A stretch of DNA of 64,000 nt from Caldivirga sp. MU80 (GCF_001663375.1 NZ_LCTF01000009.1:1-64000); one strand, 5' to 3'; positions 33,409-43,601 are shown, counted from the stretch's first letter. Made by a program: numbers and translations. The notes: generated by a model not told the origin, from the letters alone.

Positions 33409-36312
33409 ATGCGTAGTGATGATGCGCTTAACATGCTTCACCCATTGATTAGGGAATTGATGGTTAAGAGGGGGTTTAGGGAGCTTACAGAACCCCAGGT
33501 TAGGGCAATACCAGTTATTTTAAGCGGCAAAAACACGCTCCTAATGGCCCCAACGGGGAGTGGTAAGACTGAGGCAGCTCTCCTACCCGTCTTATCCATG
33601 TACCTCAACCTGCCCCAGGATAAGCCCAGGGGAGTTTACATACTCTACATAACCCCCCTAAGGGCTCTTAACAGGGATTTGTTGAGGAGGATTGAGTGGT
33701 GGGCTAGTAATGCCGGTTTAAACGTGGCGGTTAGGCATGGGGATACTGATAAGAATGAGAGGGCTAGGCAGAGCAGGAACCCACCTGAATTACTCATAAC
33801 TACACCTGAGACACTTCAAATACTCTTCATTGGGAGTAGGCTTAGGGAACATATATCCAAGGTTAAGTGGGTCATAGTCGATGAGGTCCATGAGTTGGTT
33901 GAGGATAAGAGGGGCAGTCAATTGGCCATAGGGCTCCAGAAGCTTAAGATGCTCGCCGGCAGGTTCCAGGTGATTGGGTTATCGGCATCCGTGGGTTCAC
34001 CCAGTGAGGTGGCTAAGTTCCTGGTCGGTAATGATGAGGACTGTGAGATCATTAACCTATCCTTTGTGAGGGACTACAAATTCGACGTCATTAACCCAGC
34101 CGTGACGTTAAGTGGTGACGAAATAGAGGAGCTTAAGGGTAGGTACGTTAAGGCCGAGGGTATTAACGTCGATGAACTCTTCCACAGGGATGCCCTAGCC
34201 AGGCTACTGTACATAATGAACCTGATTGACAATGAGGGTAAGTCGTCGATAGTCTTCGTTAACACGAGGTCCATGGCTGAACTGCTAACCTCAAGAATAC
34301 TGATGGTTAACCCAACCTACCCAGTGTCGATACACCACAGTTCACTATCCAGGGTTAGTAGGCTTAACACTGAGGAGATGCTTAGGGGTGGTAGGCTTAA
34401 GGCTGTTGTGGCCACCTCAAGCCTGGAGTTGGGCATAGACATAGGGCACGTGGATCAAGTCATCCAATACGTATCCCCACACCAAGCCACTAGGCTGGTT
34501 CAGAGGGTTGGTAGGAGTGGGCACAGGTTAGATAAGGTGCCAAGGGGTGTTGTGGTGACTGAGGACATTAACGATACATTGGAGGCCATAGCCATTGTTA
34601 ACAGGGCTAGGGCGGGTTGGCTTGAACCCACTAAAACACCCGAGAAGCCCTACGATGTCCTATTCAACCAGATAGCCTCCCTGGTGTTGATGAGGCCTAG
34701 GTGGACTGTCGACGAGATAATGAACATTGTTAAGGGTTCCTACCCCTACAGAAACCTTTCCAGGGATGAGTTGGTGGCTGTCCTGAGGTTCATGAGTGAG
34801 GGCATTAGGCCTAGGTTAGTGTACTTCATTGAGGATGAGGGGGTGGTGCTTAAGCCAAGGAACCCCAGGTCCAGGGCTGAGTTGAGGATGTACTTCTTCA
34901 ACAACCTATCCATGATACCAGAGGAGAAGCAGTACCTAGTCACCAGGATAGACACCAATGAAGCCGTGGGTGTACTGGACGAGGCCTTCATGGCTGAGTA
35001 CGGTGAGCCTGGGGTTAAGTTCGTCTTCAGGGGTAACGTCTGGGTGTTAAGGTCCATCAAGGATGATGTCGTCTACGTTGAGCCAGCTAAGGATCCAGTG
35101 GGGGCGATACCATCGTGGATTGGGGAAGAGATACCGGTGCCCTTCGAGATAGCCCAGGACGTTGGGAGGATTAAGAGGGTAATTGCCGACGAGTTAATGG
35201 TTGGGAAGGGTTACGAGGCGGTGGTCGACGAGCTCACGGAGAAGTTAGGCGTATCAAGGCGTACCATTGAGTACGTGGTGTCGGCTGTTAGGGAACAGTT
35301 GAGGCACGGCTTCGTCCCAACAGACGACGTAGTGGTTATTGAGAGGGTTGGTGAATTAGTGGTGGTGCACGCCAGCTTCGGTACACTGGTTAACAGGACC
35401 CTCTCTAGGTTGCTGGCCAGTTACATGACAAATGAGCTTGGCTTACCCGTCAGGGTTCAGCAGGACCCATACGCAATAATACTTCAATTACCCAGCAACG
35501 TTAACACCAGCATTATCATAGATGCCCTTAATTCACTGGCCAGGTTAAGCATGGATGAGCTACTGCAGTACATAAGGAGGATTGCCCTTGAGACAGGGCT
35601 ATTCAAGAGGAAGGTGATTCACATAGCCAGGAGGTTCAACGTGATTAAGGGTGACAAGTCCCTCTCAGACATAAGCATAACAAACCTAATCCAGGCGCTT
35701 GAGGGGACACCCGTCTACGTGGAGGCCCTTAGGGAGTTCATAACAAGCGACCTTGACGTGGATAGGGCAGTGGCCGTGCTTAGGGCAATTAGCCAGGGTT
35801 CAATTAAGGTTCAGGTTTTTGAGAGGAGTGAGTTCAGCCCAATGGCTAGGGAGATACTGAGCAAGGCCAGTAGTAGGCTTGAGGTAATAGCCCCGGAGCG
35901 CCTAGATAAGTTGATAATGGAGAGTGTTAAGGCTAGACTAATGAATGAGTCATTGACCATGGCTTGCCTCAACTGTGGCAATGTATATGTTGGTAAGGTT
36001 AAGGAGTTGATTAAGGATTTAAGGTGCCCAAGGTGCGGTTCGGTTAAGCTGGCGGCTTCTAAAATGGAGCCTGACAAGGTGGCTATGCTGCTTAGGAGGG
36101 GTGATGGTGATGATTATGAGAGGTTGGTTAAGGCTGGTGAGTTGATAACCAAGTACGGTTGGAGGGGCCTACTGGCCGTGGCCAGTAGGATTAGTCTGCG
36201 TAGGGCTGAGGAGTTGCTGTCATCGGATGGGTCAACGGAGGAGCTGGGTGACCTCGTGGCTAGGCTGTATAATGCTGAGAGGGAGGAGATGAGGCAGAGG
36301 TTCTTCTCATAA
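33409..36312 (+). CDS. lhr: Lhr-type DEAD/DEAH ATP-dependent helicase
   Basis: Lhr is an SF2 DNA helicase (3'-5', acts on forks and RNA-DNA hybrids). RecA domain 1 has the Q motif region TEPQVRAIPVIL, Walker A APTGSGKTEAA, PLRALNRDL, DEVH box VDEVHEL and SASVGSP; RecA domain 2 has VFVNTRSMAE, ELGIDIGHVDQV and the arginine fingers QRVGRSGHR. The Lhr-core winged helix and beta-barrel follow, then a C-terminal CxxC...CxxC zinc finger (CLNCGN, CPRCGS) near residue 860. ATG 33409 is preferred over the upstream frame because TTTTTTAAGG and GGTGG precede it. About 967 residues is normal. Confidence 0.93.
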   Translation: MRSDDALNMLHPLIRELMVKRGFRELTEPQVRAIPVILSGKNTLLMAPTGSGKTEAALLPVLSMYLNLPQDKPRGVYILYITPLRALNRDLLRRIEWWASNAGLNVAVRHGDTDKNERARQSRNPPELLITTPETLQILFIGSRLREHISKVKWVIVDEVHELVEDKRGSQLAIGLQKLKMLAGRFQVIGLSASVGSPSEVAKFLVGNDEDCEIINLSFVRDYKFDVINPAVTLSGDEIEELKGRYVKAEGINVDELFHRDALARLLYIMNLIDNEGKSSIVFVNTRSMAELLTSRILMVNPTYPVSIHHSSLSRVSRLNTEEMLRGGRLKAVVATSSLELGIDIGHVDQVIQYVSPHQATRLVQRVGRSGHRLDKVPRGVVVTEDINDTLEAIAIVNRARAGWLEPTKTPEKPYDVLFNQIASLVLMRPRWTVDEIMNIVKGSYPYRNLSRDELVAVLRFMSEGIRPRLVYFIEDEGVVLKPRNPRSRAELRMYFFNNLSMIPEEKQYLVTRIDTNEAVGVLDEAFMAEYGEPGVKFVFRGNVWVLRSIKDDVVYVEPAKDPVGAIPSWIGEEIPVPFEIAQDVGRIKRVIADELMVGKGYEAVVDELTEKLGVSRRTIEYVVSAVREQLRHGFVPTDDVVVIERVGELVVVHASFGTLVNRTLSRLLASYMTNELGLPVRVQQDPYAIILQLPSNVNTSIIIDALNSLARLSMDELLQYIRRIALETGLFKRKVIHIARRFNVIKGDKSLSDISITNLIQALEGTPVYVEALREFITSDLDVDRAVAVLRAISQGSIKVQVFERSEFSPMAREILSKASSRLEVIAPERLDKLIMESVKARLMNESLTMACLNCGNVYVGKVKELIKDLRCPRCGSVKLAASKMEPDKVAMLLRRGDGDDYERLVKAGELITKYGWRGLLAVASRISLRRAEELLSSDGSTEELGDLVARLYNAEREEMRQRFFS

Positions 36313-36316
36313 CCCG

Positions 36317-36868
36317 CTACTTCTCAACAATAATAACGGCCTCACTTTCGGCAACTGTGGCACTACTCCAGGTGCAACTCGGAACTGGGGTTGGTGCTGT
36401 TGACCAACTACCGCTGACTAGGGTCACTGGCGACTGCTCGTTAAGGCAGTTTAAGGCTACCACCGTGAATGGCTCAGATGATGAGTAAACGGGTAAGTTA
36501 ACCCTGCTCACCTTAACGTAAAGCTGCCCTAGGCTAACGGTAACCGTGACGTTGGCGTAGAGGCCAACCCCACCCCCAGGTAGGTTACTGGGGTATAGGG
36601 TTACCGTGTAGTAGAGTGCCATGCCCTGGCTAGGGGCTGTTGAGCTTGGTAGGGTTAACTGGTACGTGAAACTGCCAATTACGTTACCCAACGACGCCAG
36701 TGCAGCGGCACTCTGGAACTCATGGACCACGGCATTGTAGACTAGGGATTCCAGGTAATTGGCAGTGTTAAGCATGTTGTACGTTAGGTAGTAGTTGACG
36801 TAGTAGTAGATCGCCATGGCAAGGGCCACGAGGACTACCGTTATTATTATGTAACCCACCAAGTCCAT
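36317..36868 (-). CDS. pilin-like surface protein 5 (last of five-gene cluster)
   Basis: The 183-residue protein has an N-terminal hydrophobic helix directly after a very short leader (MDLVGYIIITVVLVALAMAIYY), like type IV pilin-related proteins, and a beta-rich, Ser/Thr/Tyr-rich external part with two cysteines (CLNEQ, PSCTW). No known domain is recognised. It is the last of five consecutive minus-strand genes spaced by at most five bases or overlapping, all with one N-terminal helix and an external domain, so it is very probably part of one surface assembly. Confidence 0.7.
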   Translation of the reverse strand: MDLVGYIIITVVLVALAMAIYYYVNYYLTYNMLNTANYLESLVYNAVVHEFQSAAALASLGNVIGSFTYQLTLPSSTAPSQGMALYYTVTLYPSNLPGGGVGLYANVTVTVSLGQLYVKVSRVNLPVYSSSEPFTVVALNCLNEQSPVTLVSGSWSTAPTPVPSCTWSSATVAESEAVIIVEK

Positions 36869-36873
36869 TTAAG

Positions 36874-37623
36874 TCACCTGAAGGTTACTGTCATGTTAAT
36901 GAAGACCAAGGTAACCACCCCACCGCCTGGTATAGTATAACTGTTGTTGAATGGGCCACAGGAGTCACTAATCGTGAAGCTGCTCTTGGTGGGTAGAGTC
37001 ATTGTGTAGACGTTAGTGACGTTGATGTTTAACCCGGTCCTAAATGACGACGGCTTAACGTTAATCATGGGGATGTAGATGTAAGTGTTTGAGCCGCTGC
37101 TGATAGCCATTAACCTCGGGAACATGGCTATGTAGGTGCCGTAGGTTACGCCGTTCAACTGGCCGTAGCCGAACTGGACTATTGATATTAACGGTGCAGC
37201 TGGGTTAAGCACAATTGTACTTTCATTGGTGGAGCTTGGTAGGCCATTAGCACCCCCACCCCTAATCACGTCTATGAAACCACCTTGGTATGATACCAGC
37301 CTTGGTGGTACCCCATACACCACGGCGCCACTACCATAGGTGGTTCCGTTTATTGATATTGTGCAGAAGCCGCTGACTAGGTTAAAGACGCCGTACCCAG
37401 TGGTTGGTAAGGCGTAGACTAGCACAGTACCAGGCACGTACATTGATGCCTCGACATCATCAGCTACGTTAGTCATGAACGCCTCCGCCTGGGCAAGTGA
37501 GGCTAAGGCAGCTGACCTATTGAAGTTACCCATGGCGTATATCATGAAGGCTGCCGCCATGGCGAGGACCACCGCTATTAATATAACAACCCCCACAAGG
37601 GTTGATTCACCAAGCCCAGCCAT
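36874..37623 (-). CDS. pilin-like surface protein 4
   Basis: ATG 37623 starts a 249-residue protein with MAGLGESTLVGVVILIAVV, i.e. a Gly followed by Glu and then a long hydrophobic helix, as in class III signal peptides cut by a prepilin peptidase. The rest is an external beta-rich domain with Tyr/Gly/Asn-rich turns and two cysteine pairs (SGFCTIS, SDSCGPF). The stop of the upstream gene is one base away, so translation is coupled. It has no recognised enzyme domain. Confidence 0.7.
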   Translation of the reverse strand: MAGLGESTLVGVVILIAVVLAMAAAFMIYAMGNFNRSAALASLAQAEAFMTNVADDVEASMYVPGTVLVYALPTTGYGVFNLVSGFCTISINGTTYGSGAVVYGVPPRLVSYQGGFIDVIRGGGANGLPSSTNESTIVLNPAAPLISIVQFGYGQLNGVTYGTYIAMFPRLMAISSGSNTYIYIPMINVKPSSFRTGLNINVTNVYTMTLPTKSSFTISDSCGPFNNSYTIPGGGVVTLVFINMTVTFR

Positions 37624-37624
37624 G

Positions 37625-39232
37625 TTAACCACCACTAAGGCTTTGTAGTTCAAGGGCTATTAAGTAGTATGTCCCATTGGGTAGCACAATAACCGTGTAT
37701 GCCCCAGTTGTCGGGGTGAATCTTAAGCCTACTATACCGTAAGCGTACTGGCTTGGTACAACGTTGTAGAGGATTGCGTAGTTGACGTAGGCGCTTGCAA
37801 TTAGTGTTGAGTATGCTGGTGAGGTGAAGAGTAGGTCATAAATAACTTCAGTGGTGTTGTAATAGTAGTAATTGGGGTAGCTGGGTGGTGGGGAGGTTAG
37901 GCTCAACGCAGCGCCGTTAATGTTCATTGACGTTGAGGCTGATGGATTATACTGGAGGCTAGCTAAGCTACAGGGTAACTGATACGACCCAATCATAGCC
38001 CTATCGACCCCCGAAACGTAATCATGAATATTAACACTTACGGTTACGTTAAAACCCGCTAAATTGCCTGGGCACTCTATCGCATACGAGTAGGCGCTTA
38101 TGGTTAAGCCGTACAGGTAAATGTAGTTAATGTTACTTAGCGCTGCGGTTTTCTGTCCATTAATATAGAGAATCATGTTCATGGTTGATGAACCGTACTG
38201 GAAGGCTAATGTGACTGGGACTTGGAATTGCTGGTAGGCGTTGCCGCTGTATAGGGTGACTTGGTAATTTAGGTTCAGGTTGAATTGAGCACCTGGTATC
38301 GCCTTAATCAACTGCCCAACCATGTACGCCAATGAACCACTGGGCCCTGGGTTAATGATACTGCAGGCCTCCGTTGAACCCTGAGGAACATTGAGAGTCA
38401 GTGAGTAACCCCCTATACTGTAGTAGCCATTACCACCACAGTTTATGTTGCCTATCGTAAAGCCGAGGTATGTTGAGTAACCCTGCTGTGTATTGAAAAC
38501 TGCCGCACCGTTATTGTAGGTCAGTGGTTGAAGGCTCGTTGAATCGGCCATGAACGTGCTGGCTCCACCATAGGGTGGGCAGTAGGCCAGTTTGCAGTAG
38601 GAGCTGCTCAATGGGTTGTAGGGTACGTCTGAGTTCGTGGAGACGTAGAATGTTAACCTACCTGAACCACTAGGCACATATAGCCAAACCTCAGCCTCCT
38701 CGGTTACGTAATCGTAGCTTTGAAGCCACCAGTAAACTGGCCCACCGTTGGACGTGGTTATGAAGACGTTGGCCATCGGCACGGTGGTGTTTACCCTGTA
38801 CCTCAACGGCAAGCCCTGGTTAAGGATATAGATGGGTATGGTGACTAGGGCATAACCACCGTTAATACCTGGGCTTGGGGCTATCGACACATTGAAAGCC
38901 ACGTAACTACCCGTAACCCTGTATGAACCAATCATGTAAGCCCTGTAGAGTGGTTCAATGCCTATGAACCAGTTGAACTGAGGCCCAACTATGAGTGAGG
39001 CCAGTGAGTGTAGTTCACTCCAGTTACCATTTTGAATAGAGGCTATGAAGGCCGGGTTGGTGACTAATGCGTACAGGGAGTTGTAGGCGTACTGGTTCAC
39101 ATCAACCTGGACCTGGCTTCTAAGGGGTGTTAGTGGTGTCTTAAAGAGCATGGGTATCATTGAGAAGATGACCACAAGCACCGTCACAGCGGCCACCGCC
39201 TCAATCAACCTAGCTTGACCAGCCCTCAACAC
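37625..39232 (-). CDS. pilin-like surface protein 3
   Basis: The 535-residue protein begins MLRAGQARLIEAVAAVTVL, a short positively charged leader with Gly-Gln-Ala and a Glu six residues later, followed by a hydrophobic helix, matching the archaeal prepilin-like pattern. The remaining 500 residues are extracellular-type: Tyr, Ser, Gly and Asn-rich, with about six cysteines (KLAYCPP, NINCGGNG, AIECPG, LPCSL). It overlaps the preceding gene by seven bases. Family unknown. Confidence 0.7.
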   Translation of the reverse strand: MLRAGQARLIEAVAAVTVLVVIFSMIPMLFKTPLTPLRSQVQVDVNQYAYNSLYALVTNPAFIASIQNGNWSELHSLASLIVGPQFNWFIGIEPLYRAYMIGSYRVTGSYVAFNVSIAPSPGINGGYALVTIPIYILNQGLPLRYRVNTTVPMANVFITTSNGGPVYWWLQSYDYVTEEAEVWLYVPSGSGRLTFYVSTNSDVPYNPLSSSYCKLAYCPPYGGASTFMADSTSLQPLTYNNGAAVFNTQQGYSTYLGFTIGNINCGGNGYYSIGGYSLTLNVPQGSTEACSIINPGPSGSLAYMVGQLIKAIPGAQFNLNLNYQVTLYSGNAYQQFQVPVTLAFQYGSSTMNMILYINGQKTAALSNINYIYLYGLTISAYSYAIECPGNLAGFNVTVSVNIHDYVSGVDRAMIGSYQLPCSLASLQYNPSASTSMNINGAALSLTSPPPSYPNYYYYNTTEVIYDLLFTSPAYSTLIASAYVNYAILYNVVPSQYAYGIVGLRFTPTTGAYTVIVLPNGTYYLIALELQSLSGG

Positions 39233-41403
39233 GGCTGACCACCGCTACCTGGTTCATAGTAGGTTAATAATACGCCGTTCTGGGTATTACTAGGAGTGAT
39301 GAATATTAAGGCATAGTTAGAGTAGCTAACCCCCGAGTACTGCCCAATGCCCGTGCAGTCCATTATAGTGTAGCTGAAGTACACGTACGGCAAGGTCTGG
39401 TTAGGGAAGTGCTGGAACTCCCATATGTAATTAGTGGATGTAACTGGGTTGGGAGCCGAAGGTGGTAACCTGGTGACTTCACTCACCATTACGTACCCAG
39501 TGGGTTCATGGGTCAGTAGCACGCTATACGTGTACGCCGTGTAATTGGCGTAGAGTTGACCCATTACATTAAGGAAGCCTGGTAGCTTAACGGGACCCGT
39601 GTAGTAGTAGGCTATGCCGCTTATGTATGCTGTTACATAGAATCCCTGGTAAATCTCCAGCAATGTGGGTGATCCACCATTCCAAAGTGGGAATACGTAG
39701 AGCAGGGTATTCGACGTTGTGTTGTATATGATTAACCAGTAGGGGCCCATGGAGGTGGCTGAGTAACCCCCTGGAATATTGTTAATACTCCATAGACCAT
39801 AGTACTTAAGCGACCCAGCTGCCCATGGGTTGAGCAGTAGGTTAACGCCGTTGTAGCTAACGTTAAGTAGGTACTGGTAGTATGGGTAATCCCTCAATTG
39901 GCTTGTCAAGTTATTGAGATTTGGCATGGTTACGCTGAATATTACGGCATTACTGGTTATGTTGCATACCGTGTAGTTGAAGCCAAGGTAACCTGGCTTC
40001 ACCACTGTAACCCCCCCACCAGGCTTAACAATACTTAGGCTTAACCCTGACCCAACAGCTGGAGCATTATTTAGGCTAACGGCCATGTAAACTGATGTGG
40101 GTAATTGATAGGTTGAATATAGTTTAAATGACGCCGCATTAAGGACGGCATTACTAAGCAGCACCACTACCCAGGAACCCAACATCACTGAAGGATTTAA
40201 GTTGGACTGACCACTAAATATGTAAGCGTAGTTATTGAAGGCGGATGAGTAGACGTAGTGCCATGCCGGTAGGTTAATCGTGGTACTGTACACCTGGCTC
40301 CCGTTTAGGTATAGGTAAAGTGTCGCGGTGGGTGTTGAGCTGAATACGCCGTAGGGCGCGTTGGGAACAATGTAGACTGTCAGGTTTTCAAGGTCACCGA
40401 CAGCGGGGCTTTTACTATAAATATTATTACCGTTGAAGTAAACACCACTTGGCGTAACGTAGTACGTGTAGCCAGTCGTCGATGGTACACTGCTCGATGG
40501 GTATTGAGCCAGGAAGTTTAAACCGATTAGGAAGTTACTTGAGTTAACCCTGAATAGTGCGCTTATTTTAAATCCACTTGGCCCATTAAGTTCATCAATT
40601 GGGTAGACTAGCATGAGCGTATTCACACCACTGCCAGCCACCCAACCTGTACTGGGGATGTAACTTAGGCTACTGCCGTATTGTGGCGCCCAGGGTTTGT
40701 TTGCGACCCCAGTTTTGCTGAATCCTGGGCCAGTGCAGGTGTAAGTGTTGCTAGTGAAGTTGAATAGGCACCTGTAGGTTGCGGTGTAGGTTATTGGGTT
40801 TAGGCTTCCCGTGCATGTGGCTGTGGATGGTTTAACTAAGCTTACAGTAAGGTTGAATACAGAGTTTAAGGTTAGGTTATAGACGCCTAGTGTGGGCATG
40901 TTGTAGCTCCCAGTCACATTGATGAATATGGCTGAGCTGTAGCCCCCGGAGTAGACGTACCTTAGGCCAGTGCCCAAAGCCCCATAGTAGTTCGTTATGT
41001 AGCTGAACTGGACGTTGCTAGGCGACGTGGGTATGGCTAGGCCAGTGGGAGTGTAGACTGTGTTAACTATCATCCCGTAAACCTCCTTTAGCAGTTCAGT
41101 AAGGCTCATGTAGACTGGGGTTACGCCGGCTATGGAGTAGAGGTATAGGTTAAACCCATCATAGACCATGTATTGGCTGAAGTTCCTAGCAAAGCCCAGT
41201 AGGGCAGTGTTCATGTCGAGTACTAGGCCCTGGGCAACGAGGGTTGGGTTGTACTTAAACACGTAGTATATGCTCCTCTGGTAAACGTAGGCTGGCGTCA
41301 TGGCGAAGACCCTGTAGACCACAGCCAGGGTTAGGACGGCTAGGGCTATTACTAGGGCTATCAGCAGTACAGCCTGCCCACACCTAACCAACACTGAGAC
41401 CAC
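39226..41403 (-). CDS. pilin-like surface protein 2, largest of the cluster
   Basis: The 725-residue protein starts with VLVRCGQAVLLIALVIALAVL, again Gly-Gln-Ala before a membrane helix, and continues as a long beta-rich external chain with many Tyr and Asn-X-Ser/Thr sites. Residues about 230-420 contain strand patterns resembling a concanavalin-like LamG fold (SGFKISALFRVNSSNFLIGL, SPSVMLGSWVVVLLSN-like), but this is tentative. GTG 41403 is the furthest start; GTG 41394 is an alternative. It overlaps the first gene by 20 bases. Confidence 0.68.
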   Translation of the reverse strand: MVSVLVRCGQAVLLIALVIALAVLTLAVVYRVFAMTPAYVYQRSIYYVFKYNPTLVAQGLVLDMNTALLGFARNFSQYMVYDGFNLYLYSIAGVTPVYMSLTELLKEVYGMIVNTVYTPTGLAIPTSPSNVQFSYITNYYGALGTGLRYVYSGGYSSAIFINVTGSYNMPTLGVYNLTLNSVFNLTVSLVKPSTATCTGSLNPITYTATYRCLFNFTSNTYTCTGPGFSKTGVANKPWAPQYGSSLSYIPSTGWVAGSGVNTLMLVYPIDELNGPSGFKISALFRVNSSNFLIGLNFLAQYPSSSVPSTTGYTYYVTPSGVYFNGNNIYSKSPAVGDLENLTVYIVPNAPYGVFSSTPTATLYLYLNGSQVYSTTINLPAWHYVYSSAFNNYAYIFSGQSNLNPSVMLGSWVVVLLSNAVLNAASFKLYSTYQLPTSVYMAVSLNNAPAVGSGLSLSIVKPGGGVTVVKPGYLGFNYTVCNITSNAVIFSVTMPNLNNLTSQLRDYPYYQYLLNVSYNGVNLLLNPWAAGSLKYYGLWSINNIPGGYSATSMGPYWLIIYNTTSNTLLYVFPLWNGGSPTLLEIYQGFYVTAYISGIAYYYTGPVKLPGFLNVMGQLYANYTAYTYSVLLTHEPTGYVMVSEVTRLPPSAPNPVTSTNYIWEFQHFPNQTLPYVYFSYTIMDCTGIGQYSGVSYSNYALIFITPSNTQNGVLLTYYEPGSGGQPC

Positions 41404-42943
41404 CGTAGGCGTTACCCCTGTAGTAGAGGTACAGCTTAACCAAGTAGGCTGCGTTGCCTATGTAGACGAGGCCCTGGGCAACACCGGTTGGCGCATACTT
41501 AACGGCCCTACCGAATATGATGGTTCTATCGGTTAGGTAATACTCTGGGTTGTAGCCGTATGGTATGATTAGTAGCTGGCTAGTGGGTACGCTATTGCTT
41601 TGGCCCTGGCTATTCCTCTGAATCCACACCAGAAGCAGCATTGGCGTACTTGGTAGGTTCCAGTAGCAGGCGGCGTAGTTGGGGGTGTTAATGCTGCTTA
41701 GGTAGCTGCAGGGCACTGGGTAGCTATTACTCCCCCTGCCTGGGTTTATAGTGAAGTTAATTGACCTGAAGGTGTAGCCATACTCAGACTTAAACACGGC
41801 TATTATCCTCAAACCCAATGCCGACTGTCCAGGGTTCGTAATCAAACTCTGGTTGAGTAGGCAGTTTGTGAATAGATGCGGGTCAGCGAAGACTATGCTG
41901 TTACCCACACCGTTTAATGCCGGTAATAGCCCAGCCACAAGTAGTGGTGTCTGGTTGAAGGATGGGTACTGGTAGTAGCTGTAGTCACCTAGGCCGGACA
42001 CGGAGGCGTATATAACGAAGTAGTAGTAGTTATCGCTATCATAAGCCATGGGTAGCGTTAACCTGGCAATCCCAGAGGCGTTGGTTACCCCAGTGGATGT
42101 GCCTTGAATGACTAAGCCAGGGTTGTACTGGATGATGGTGAATGATGATGGTGATGGTAGCGGCGTACCGTAGGGTGCGTTAACGCAGGAAACCTTAACA
42201 TTACTCATCGATGCAAGTATGCTTGAGTAGTTGCAGGCTAAGTCATCACCACCCTGATCCATTGCAAAGTAGTTTAACGTGACTGAGGCGTTAGACACAG
42301 GCTGACCAGTGGCATAGTTAGTTACCTTAACGTAGACGTAGAATGAATTTGTGGTGAATGAGGACGATGCCTTAACGGTTATGTTGAGGACAGGTGTGAT
42401 TACTAGTAGGAAATCGTAACTGTTGTCCAGGCCAAGGAGCCGTTTGACGTAACTGTAGCTTATTACCCACGGAGCCTTAGTGGGCTTGGCGATGGTGAAT
42501 AACCAGTCTGAGGTTAATGAAACGTAGCTCACGTTGTATTGGCTTAGGTACTGCTGGAAGCCAGCACCATTAATCTGGCTTAAGCTGCAATAGCCTTGGA
42601 GGTTACCGGGCGATAGTGCATCACTGACGTTGTTAGCGTAGTCCCAGTAGACCAGTTGAAGCACCTTAAAGGGATCCAGGTCATAGAGCTGTCCCTCCTC
42701 AGCCAACCCGAAGGATAGTAGGCCAGTGGCATTAAGCCCCCAGTTGGGTGGGTTACCTGGATTAGTCACTATGTATGTTAATAGGCTCTGCGCCATGGCA
42801 TTGAGCTGCAGGTTATTAACCTCACCCCCAGTCGTCCTAATGTAGCCTGGGAGTAGCCTAAGTACGAGCACCAGGGCTAGGATAAACACTACCACCACTA
42901 TAATGGCCTCAACAGCGCTTGCCTGCCCACCCCTATTATGCAT
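41384..42943 (-). CDS. pilin-like surface protein 1 (first of five-gene cluster)
   Basis: Starting at ATG 42943, the 519-residue protein reads MHNRGGQASAVEAIIVVVVF, a clear Arg-Gly-Gly-Gln-Ala-Ser cleavage-type motif with Glu six residues after the Gly, then a hydrophobic helix. The external part includes a transthyretin/Big-like segment with TNYATGQPVSNASVTLNYF near residue 220, a pattern of carboxypeptidase-regulatory-like folds, and several cysteines. It heads the operon. A TAAATATT box at about 42969-42976 precedes it. Likely a surface filament or adhesin component. Confidence 0.7.
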   Translation of the reverse strand: MHNRGGQASAVEAIIVVVVFILALVLVLRLLPGYIRTTGGEVNNLQLNAMAQSLLTYIVTNPGNPPNWGLNATGLLSFGLAEEGQLYDLDPFKVLQLVYWDYANNVSDALSPGNLQGYCSLSQINGAGFQQYLSQYNVSYVSLTSDWLFTIAKPTKAPWVISYSYVKRLLGLDNSYDFLLVITPVLNITVKASSSFTTNSFYVYVKVTNYATGQPVSNASVTLNYFAMDQGGDDLACNYSSILASMSNVKVSCVNAPYGTPLPSPSSFTIIQYNPGLVIQGTSTGVTNASGIARLTLPMAYDSDNYYYFVIYASVSGLGDYSYYQYPSFNQTPLLVAGLLPALNGVGNSIVFADPHLFTNCLLNQSLITNPGQSALGLRIIAVFKSEYGYTFRSINFTINPGRGSNSYPVPCSYLSSINTPNYAACYWNLPSTPMLLLVWIQRNSQGQSNSVPTSQLLIIPYGYNPEYYLTDRTIIFGRAVKYAPTGVAQGLVYIGNAAYLVKLYLYYRGNAYGGLSVG

Positions 42944-43061
42944 AAAGATAATACCGGTGTGGCTCACTAATAAATATTTCACCATATCCCAATGCCGGCT
43001 AACTGGGCGTTTAGGTTTAATTTTTTAAAGGGGGGTGGTGCACCGGAGTCCGTGGTAATTC

Positions 43062-43601
43062 ATGGCTGTGAGTGGGTATAAGGTGCTTAACAAGGGTGAG
43101 TTACCGGAGGAGGGTGAGGTGGTTATAGATGCATCCAACCACATAGCGGGTAGGTTAGCCACAGTGGTGGCTAAACTAGCTCTGCAGGGTAAGGCTATCG
43201 TAATTGTGAATGCTGAGAAGGCTGTGATAACGGGGGACAGGAACATGGTCATTAATTGGATTAAGAGGAGGATGAGTGAGATAAGGACCCACTACAACCC
43301 GGAGAAGGTTGGCCCCAAGTGGCCTAGGAGGCCTGATAGGATACTTAGGAGGATAATTAGAGGCATGTTACCGCACAAGCAGCATAGGGGTAGAGCCGCC
43401 TTAAGGAGAATTAAGGTGTACGTTGGTGTGCCTGACAGGTACGCCAATAGGCAACGTTACGTTGTGCCTGGCTCAATGCTCAAGCCAAGGCCTGGGTTAA
43501 GATACGTCACCCTGGAGGAGGTTTGGGCAAGCATTGAGCCTGAGGATTACAGTAACTGGAGGAGTTCATTGGTGGAGAGGGTAACCAAGGGTAAGCATTA
43601 G
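43062..43601 (+). CDS. rpl13: 50S ribosomal protein uL13 (L13P)
   Basis: Protein uL13 binds domain II/VI of 23S rRNA and is an early assembly protein. The 179-residue product shows VIDASNHIAGRLATVVAKLAL at the N-terminus, GDRNMVINWIKRRMSEIRTHYNPEKVGPKWPRRPDRIL and RGMLPHKQHRGRAALRRIKVYVGVP, the archaeal/eukaryotic L13a form. It has a TTTTTTAAAG box about 35 bases upstream, so a short leader is likely. Unusually, rps9, rpoN and rpoK do not follow it as they do in many archaea; cobO and a tRNA do. Confidence 0.96.
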   Translation: MAVSGYKVLNKGELPEEGEVVIDASNHIAGRLATVVAKLALQGKAIVIVNAEKAVITGDRNMVINWIKRRMSEIRTHYNPEKVGPKWPRRPDRILRRIIRGMLPHKQHRGRAALRRIKVYVGVPDRYANRQRYVVPGSMLKPRPGLRYVTLEEVWASIEPEDYSNWRSSLVERVTKGKH

